Origin: Bog-756 sp963831535
GTDB lineage: Bacteria > Actinomycetota > Acidimicrobiia > Acidimicrobiales > RAAP-2
DNA: 64,000 bases
Direction of reading: 5' to 3'
Assembly: GCA_963831535.1 (NCBI GenBank)
Contig: CAWHQP010000004.1
Location: 62,001-126,000 of the forward strand
Numbering within the stretch: the stretch's first letter is position 1; each line of letters begins with the position of its first letter. This document shows, in pieces, positions 59,856 through 64,000 of this stretch. The position numbers and the translations under genes are program-made. The notes beneath the pieces were generated by a model that was given only the letters and a program-made list of their open reading frames with translations, searched no databases and was not told the DNA's origin.

Positions 59856-61319
59856 TCAGTACGAGCGGGCCACCACTGCCACCAGCGAGGCCTCGTCGGT
59901 CTCCCCACCAGGTCCGTCCTCAGGGACCGCTTCGTCCCCCGCTCCTGGCGGGCGCAAGCAGCGCACGCTGACCGACTGGGCAGCCAGTTCGGCTTCACCG
60001 ACCTCACCCAGAACCGACCAGGGGATGGAGGCGAACCCGGTGCTCGCCGCCTCCACAGCCTCGGCCGGCGACGATACGGCGACTGTCCGCGACCGGCGAA
60101 ACTCCAGGGCCTCGTCTCGAAGGTCGTCACCGGCCCGGGCCAGCACCGAGTTCACCTGGGCCACTGCAGTCTCCAGGGCCACCGTGACCTTGGCGCGGGT
60201 GTGCCTGGTGACCACGGTGACGTTCCCCTCGGCCAGATCCCGGGGCCCGATTTCGACCCGCGCCGGCACGCCCTTCAGCTCCCAGTCAACCGACCTCCGC
60301 CCGAACGAGGTGTCCACCCGGTCGTCAAGGCGAACTCGATGGCCCGCGCTGACCAGGCCCGCCACCACCGACTCGGCGGCGGCGCGGACAGTGGGGTCTT
60401 CCCTGACCAGCAGCACCACCACCTCGACCGGCGCCAGAGCCGGCGGCAGGCGGAGGCCGGCATCGTCCCCGTGGGCCATGATCAACGCCCCGATCAACCG
60501 GGTCGAAACCCCCCACGAAGTCTGCCAGACGTACTCGAGCACACCGCCCGCCTCGCTGGCGAACTGAATGCCGAAGGCCCGGGCAAAGTTCTGGCCCAAT
60601 TCGTGACTGGTCCCCATCTGCAGGGCCTTGCCGTCGCCCATCATTCCCTCGCAGGTCCAGGTCCGGATGGCCCCGGCGAACCGCTCCCGGGCAGTCTTCT
60701 GTCCGGTGAGGACAGGGATGCCAGCTACCTCGACCATGGTGTCGACGTAGACGTCAGCCAGGATCTGCAGGGCATAGGCCCGGGCATCGGCTTCCGTGGC
60801 ATGCGCGGTGTGGCCCTCCTGCCAAAGGAATTCACTGGTGCGGAGGAACAGGCGGGGCCGCAGCTCCCAGCGGACCACGTTGGCCCACTGGTTGATCAGC
60901 AAGGGGAGGTCCCGGTAGCTCTGCACCCACTTGGCGAAGTAGCTGTTGATCATGGTCTCGCTGGTGGGTCGGACTACCACCGGCTCCTCCAACTGACGGC
61001 CACCACCATGGGTGACCACGGCCAACTCGGGGCTGAACCCCTCGACGTGCTCGGCTTCGAGTCGGAGATAGGACTCAGGGATGAAGAGGGGAAAGTAGGC
61101 GTTTTCGGCCCCGGCCGCCTTGATCCGGGAGTCAAGCTCTGCCTGGAGTCGTTCCCAGATGGCGTATCCCCAGGGACGGATGACCATGGTGCCCCGAACC
61201 GGGCCGTTGTCGGCCAGCTCGGCCCGGGCGACCACCTCCTGGTACCAGCGGGGGAAGTCCTCATTCCGGGGGGTGAGGGCACCCTTGGTCTTCGGGACGC
61301 TGTCGGCGGCGGAGGTCAT
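59856..61319 (-). CDS. proS: prolyl-tRNA synthetase (archaeal/eukaryotic-type, ProS type 3)
   Basis: 487 residues, class II synthetase. TPRNEDFPRWYQEVVARAELADNGPVRG is the archaeal/eukaryal-type start. Motif 1 includes VIRPWGYAIWE; motif 2 is VVRWELRPRLFLRTSEFLWQEGHTAH; motif 3 is GTSHELGQNFARAFGIQF, then VWQTSWGVSTRLIGALIMAHGDD. It lacks the editing insertion of the bacterial-type enzyme and has the C-terminal zinc-like/tyrosine-ending domain (VVARSY). The ATG at 61319 fits the family start. Confidence 0.94.
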   Translation of the reverse strand: MTSAADSVPKTKGALTPRNEDFPRWYQEVVARAELADNGPVRGTMVIRPWGYAIWERLQAELDSRIKAAGAENAYFPLFIPESYLRLEAEHVEGFSPELAVVTHGGGRQLEEPVVVRPTSETMINSYFAKWVQSYRDLPLLINQWANVVRWELRPRLFLRTSEFLWQEGHTAHATEADARAYALQILADVYVDTMVEVAGIPVLTGQKTARERFAGAIRTWTCEGMMGDGKALQMGTSHELGQNFARAFGIQFASEAGGVLEYVWQTSWGVSTRLIGALIMAHGDDAGLRLPPALAPVEVVVLLVREDPTVRAAAESVVAGLVSAGHRVRLDDRVDTSFGRRSVDWELKGVPARVEIGPRDLAEGNVTVVTRHTRAKVTVALETAVAQVNSVLARAGDDLRDEALEFRRSRTVAVSSPAEAVEAASTGFASIPWSVLGEVGEAELAAQSVSVRCLRPPGAGDEAVPEDGPGGETDEASLVAVVARSY

Positions 61320-61778
61320 GGGAGCGCAGGATACCGGGGCCTGTGCCGTTCCGGGCTCGGTGACCCGAATTGGATCACGGGCAGGGCCACCGGGCCCGGA
61401 TAACGCCCATGACCAAACGTGCAGAATTGAACGAAGCGGGTTGTTGCGATCTCTCGGTGTCAAGACCGATCGGCCGATCAACGGAGGCTTCCGATCACAA
61501 GGGCCAGGCATCGATCATGCCGACAGGATGTCCGTCCTATTGGATTTCCCGCATCACCATGCAGCCAGATGCAGAGTCCACCCGGTCGACACCGTCGTCG
61601 GCCAACGGTGCTCACAGTGCGAACCGTCCGACGGGCCTCTCGATCGGCCGCGGAACGCCCCTTTGTGGCTGAGGGTGCGCCGCAGAGAGGTGGAGCGGAG
61701 GACGCACCAAGCGTGCAGCCAGGTGGGGCGAACCGGTCAGCGGGAACGAGGATCCTGTCCCGTGGGTACATTGGTCAG
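61320..61778. other. 459-bp stretch upstream of proS without a convincing gene
   Basis: Contains the presumed proS promoter on the minus strand (a TTGACA element is visible about 150 bp upstream of the ATG). I looked for a T-box leader and found no Stem-I/antiterminator arrangement. Open frames here are Arg-rich and not protein-like. Confidence 0.4.
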
Positions 61779-62051
61779 GTGGAGGGCGATCGGCCGGGTC
61801 GGTTCAATGGCGACATCAAATTTGTGGAAACACCCGGTGGCTTTGAAGTCTGGTATTCGGACCGCATCGCGAACGATCACCGTGATCTCGTCGATGCTTC
61901 CGCCGACTGGCTGGAAGACAAGATCGGGGTCATGAATCTCGGACAGATCAATCACCAGATTCTGATCGCCGACGGTCTCATCACCGATAAGATCACGACC
62001 GGCCTGGTCGCCTGGTGGTTCGAGAGGATCGGGGACCTCGATGTTCCTTAG
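61779..62051 (+). CDS. hypothetical protein, about 90 residues
   Basis: From GTG 61779: VEGDRPGRFNGDIKFVETPG, then a compact domain containing GFEVWYSDRIANDHRDLVDASADWL, GQINHQILIADGL and a Trp-rich end. The composition is balanced and codon use is normal for the window, unlike the Arg-rich frame upstream of the GTG (open to 61569). No family recognised. Confidence 0.5.
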   Translation: MEGDRPGRFNGDIKFVETPGGFEVWYSDRIANDHRDLVDASADWLEDKIGVMNLGQINHQILIADGLITDKITTGLVAWWFERIGDLDVP

Positions 62052-62358
62052 CTGTCACCGGCTGGGTTCCGTCGCCCACGTGAACTCAGGTGACTCCTGA
62101 TCCAGTGCGACGGGCAGAATGGCCAGACCCAGACGCTCGGCACCTCGCGTGACCACTCCGGGGTGGGCCTCAGCCAGGACGATCCGGGCAGCAAGACAGC
62201 GGAAACCGGTGCGTCGTTCCCGCTGAAGGAATCCCTCAACAACGTGGGCCAGACTCGGGGAGATCCCCCTCATCCCAGGGACCTCAGGATATCCGTTGGG
62301 AAACCTCATGGGACTTTCGGCCCTGATGCCAATGGCGCCCGTACCCGATAATTGACCC

Positions 62359-62556
62359 ATGGAGTTCACCCTCGCGGGAGAAGCAGATATCGGTTTCGTC
62401 CGACGCCAACTAGACGATCTGGTTGTTATCCGGTCCCTTTACGGTTGGTCCGAGGTGGAACGAGATCGTTACAAGCAGCTGTGCGCCTGTGAACGCTCGC
62501 TGCTGTATCCATCAATCCCCCATGAGGTGTCGGCTCTCGTCCAACTGGCCAGCTAG
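62359..62556 (+). CDS. small hypothetical protein, 65 residues
   Basis: MEFTLAGEADIGFVRRQLDD followed by a helical WSEVERDRYKQLCACERSLL. The hydrophobic/charged periodicity suggests a real helical protein. No family name. It converges with the SRAP gene, whose stop is 3 bp away. Confidence 0.45.
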   Translation: MEFTLAGEADIGFVRRQLDDLVVIRSLYGWSEVERDRYKQLCACERSLLYPSIPHEVSALVQLAS

Positions 62557-62559
62557 TGC

Positions 62560-63270
62560 TCAGAGGCTGTTCTGGCCCAGGTCTCCTTCTAGGGCGACGG
62601 CCTCGACGAGTTCGGGACTGTCGTTGCGGACGTTGCCGACACCTTTACCGACGGGATGATGCACCAGCGTGCCTTTCACCGTCGGCACCAGGAGTGGCAA
62701 CAGCTTCTCCACCTTGGTGATCTGGGGATCGAGCCAGAAGTCCCACGCTTCCGCTTCGAGGACGACGGGCTGGCGATTGTGTATCGGCATGTCCGGACCC
62801 GCCTCGGTCGTGATAATGGTCGCAGAATTCAGTTCGCGACCTTCGGCGTCCCTCCACCATTCCCGCAGACCGGCGAATACCGTTGGTTCACCGTCGGCCC
62901 GCCTGAACGCGTAGGGTTGTTTGACCTTTGGAGCCACCGTCTCCCACTCATAGAAGGCATCGACGGGAATCAGGATTCGTGAACTCCTGAATGCCGAGCG
63001 GAACATCGGTTTTGTGGCAAGAGTCTCGGCCCGGGCATTGAACGCCGATTTGCTCTCGGCGGGATTCTTGGCCCATCTGGGCACCAGACCCCACTTGAAG
63101 AGAGTCAGCTCGCGGTTGCCGTCCCGGTGGTCATAGGCACCGAGGATCGCTGAGGTCGGAGCGATATTCCAACGCGGACGGAATCCCTCCAGGAGGTCGG
63201 GGCTGACGCCGGCATTGAGCATCCTGGCCAGGTGGTCCGGCTCTTCGTAGAGGGCGATGCGTCCACACAT
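62560..63270 (-). CDS. SRAP domain protein (YedK/HMCES family)
   Basis: 236 residues beginning MCGRIALYEEPDHLA; after Met removal Cys2 is the residue that links covalently to abasic sites. Other SRAP landmarks are RPRWNIAPTSAI (the Asn), WGLVPRWA, SAFNARAETLA, RILIPVDAFYEW (the Glu) and MPIHNRQPVVL (the His). It shields abasic sites in single-stranded DNA. The ATG at 63270 is fixed by the invariant Cys2. No SOS box or phage context is visible. Confidence 0.93.
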   Translation of the reverse strand: MCGRIALYEEPDHLARMLNAGVSPDLLEGFRPRWNIAPTSAILGAYDHRDGNRELTLFKWGLVPRWAKNPAESKSAFNARAETLATKPMFRSAFRSSRILIPVDAFYEWETVAPKVKQPYAFRRADGEPTVFAGLREWWRDAEGRELNSATIITTEAGPDMPIHNRQPVVLEAEAWDFWLDPQITKVEKLLPLLVPTVKGTLVHHPVGKGVGNVRNDSPELVEAVALEGDLGQNSL

Positions 63271-63459
63271 TGATCGGATCCTAGGCAGTCTTCGGAGGGT
63301 CAGTTCCGACGACACCCATGGTTCTCACCCAGCCGCTCAATACGCGTGCACGGGGAGGCAATGAGCCGTTCGGCCCCAACCCCCCCACATGCCATACCGG
63401 ACCTGTCTCGGCTCGGACGCCCGCTGATTCGCGATTCGATCTGGTCCACCGGTCGGGAG

Positions 63460-63879
63460 TCACTGCTCCCTCGGTGGCCCCCGAAAGAACCAGTGGACAC
63501 CGAATCGGTCAGCAAGATGTCCGTAGGTTCCGAACGGCATGTCCGCCAAGTCATCGAGCAGGTCCGGGTCAGCGCCCAGGGCCAGCTTGTCGTATACCGG
63601 TCTCATCTCCGCGTGGCCCTCTGTCTGCAGATAGATGGCCACGGTGTTGCCTGGATCGGGCACCCGGGTGGGATGAAGCCAGTCGGTGGCGGAGAGTTCG
63701 ACAAGGCCACTCTTCAGACACGCGTAGGTCACCTTGTGTCGCTGTTCGGGTGGCGCATGGTTGCCCATTGAGGTTTCGCCCAATCTGGAAATGGTCAGTT
63801 CACCCCCCAGGCAGGACTGATAAAAGTCCATGGCCTCGGCGCAGTTTCCGTCGAAGAGCAGGAAGGGTGTGACGTTCAG
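63460..63879 (-). CDS. VOC-superfamily (PhnB-like) protein with a probable CTG start
   Basis: 140 residues. It begins LNVTPFLLFDGNCAEAMDFYQSCLGGEL, the standard PhnB-like opening, and ends GTYGHLADRFGVHWFF with the usual (F/W)GxxGxLxDxFGVxW block. AGGAGG (63889-63894) lies 9 bp upstream of CTG 63879. Between the in-frame stop upstream and this codon there is no ATG, GTG or TTG, and the first ATG (63831) would cut off the first beta-strand. Fold: glyoxalase/bleomycin-resistance type; function of the family is unknown. Confidence 0.8.
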   Translation of the reverse strand: MNVTPFLLFDGNCAEAMDFYQSCLGGELTISRLGETSMGNHAPPEQRHKVTYACLKSGLVELSATDWLHPTRVPDPGNTVAIYLQTEGHAEMRPVYDKLALGADPDLLDDLADMPFGTYGHLADRFGVHWFFRGPPREQ

Positions 63880-64000
63880 TGCTCTCGACCTCCTTCCTAA
63901 CCCGGTCCCTGATCCGGTGGCCTACGCCCAGCGAACCTAGTCTCTGGTCGACGAGGGCAGGGTAATCTGTCGCTGACATCCACGACCACTCGGCGACCTC

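Noticed and set aside
61320..61560. T-box leader for proS
   Set aside because: No specifier loop, T-box bulge or terminator/antiterminator pair could be traced in the upstream region.
62055..62309. Possible minus-strand small gene (MRFPNGYPEVPGMRG...)
   Set aside because: The frame is moderately protein-like, but there is no ribosome site, no neighbour logic, and the longer form overlaps the start of the opposite gene at 62359. Not enough support.

Overview
The window is high-GC actinobacterial DNA, most likely from the class Acidimicrobiia. The pointers are very strong G/C at third codon positions, frequent GTG starts, PPOX/F420-type oxidoreductases, KstR-like and IdeR-like sites, and four large secreted proteins ending in 'GYWLVASDGGIF'-type repeats, which I associate with Acidimicrobiia. 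The class assignment is an inference; no rRNA gene is present.

Positions 1-9430 form an accessory island anchored on a complete tRNA-Glu gene (9192-9264, minus). A 48-bp segment of that gene, from the anticodon loop to the 3' end, recurs exactly at 7563-7610 and 8425-8472, and imperfectly at 148-192. These copies cut the island into units that look like successive integrations at one attachment site. The large unit (about 193-7562) carries a membrane protein, a repeat-rich secreted protein, an IS3-family element, a toxin-antitoxin pair whose toxin is frameshifted, and a broken tyrosine integrase. The next unit (7611-8424) holds only a HigBA pair with tandem operators. The third (8473-9186) holds a two-gene cassette with a palindromic promoter and an HTH protein. 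The first 26 bases of the window are the tail of a relative of that HTH gene, again just ahead of an att copy, so the array continues upstream. A tRNA-Gln gene follows.

From 9.6 kb the DNA looks chromosomal. A probable phosphonate-catabolism locus (FAD oxidoreductase, phosphonatase-like HAD hydrolase, convergent phosphonate monoesterase-like enzyme) precedes ferredoxin, gltX and ydcF. A DUF1275 membrane protein and an ABC-F ATPase follow. At 18.5-21.8 kb two thiolase-fold proteins lacking the thiolase cysteine and two DUF35/OB-fold partners form a translationally coupled operon behind a KstR-like site, resembling the Ltp/ChsH2 systems of steroid side-chain degradation. A sulfatase diverges from it. 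Then come a low-molecular-weight phosphatase, two PPOX proteins, an SDR, a DapB-like dehydrogenase, an ABC exporter, a 55-aa gene with a textbook terminator, two MFS exporters (one with its own TetR regulator) and a DUF2510/DUF4328 membrane protein.

The 35-64 kb part mixes secreted repeat proteins (NHL-like head, Ig/Fn3 head, metallophosphatase head) with housekeeping genes: HdeD, an iron permease behind an IdeR-like box, two double-hotdog thioesterases, SDRs, a GH13 glucosidase, an XRE-type regulator next to a 10-bp inverted repeat, a class III aminotransferase, nitronate monooxygenase, purU, a SpoU methyltransferase, proS, a SRAP protein and a VOC protein that appears to use a CTG start. 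One SDR gene (37749-38628) is interrupted by a single-base frameshift.

The most novel candidates are the tRNA-Glu array of small toxin-antitoxin-like cassettes, the duplicated His/Cys-rich domain of the 1461-3836 protein, and the shared display repeat fused to unrelated secreted heads.
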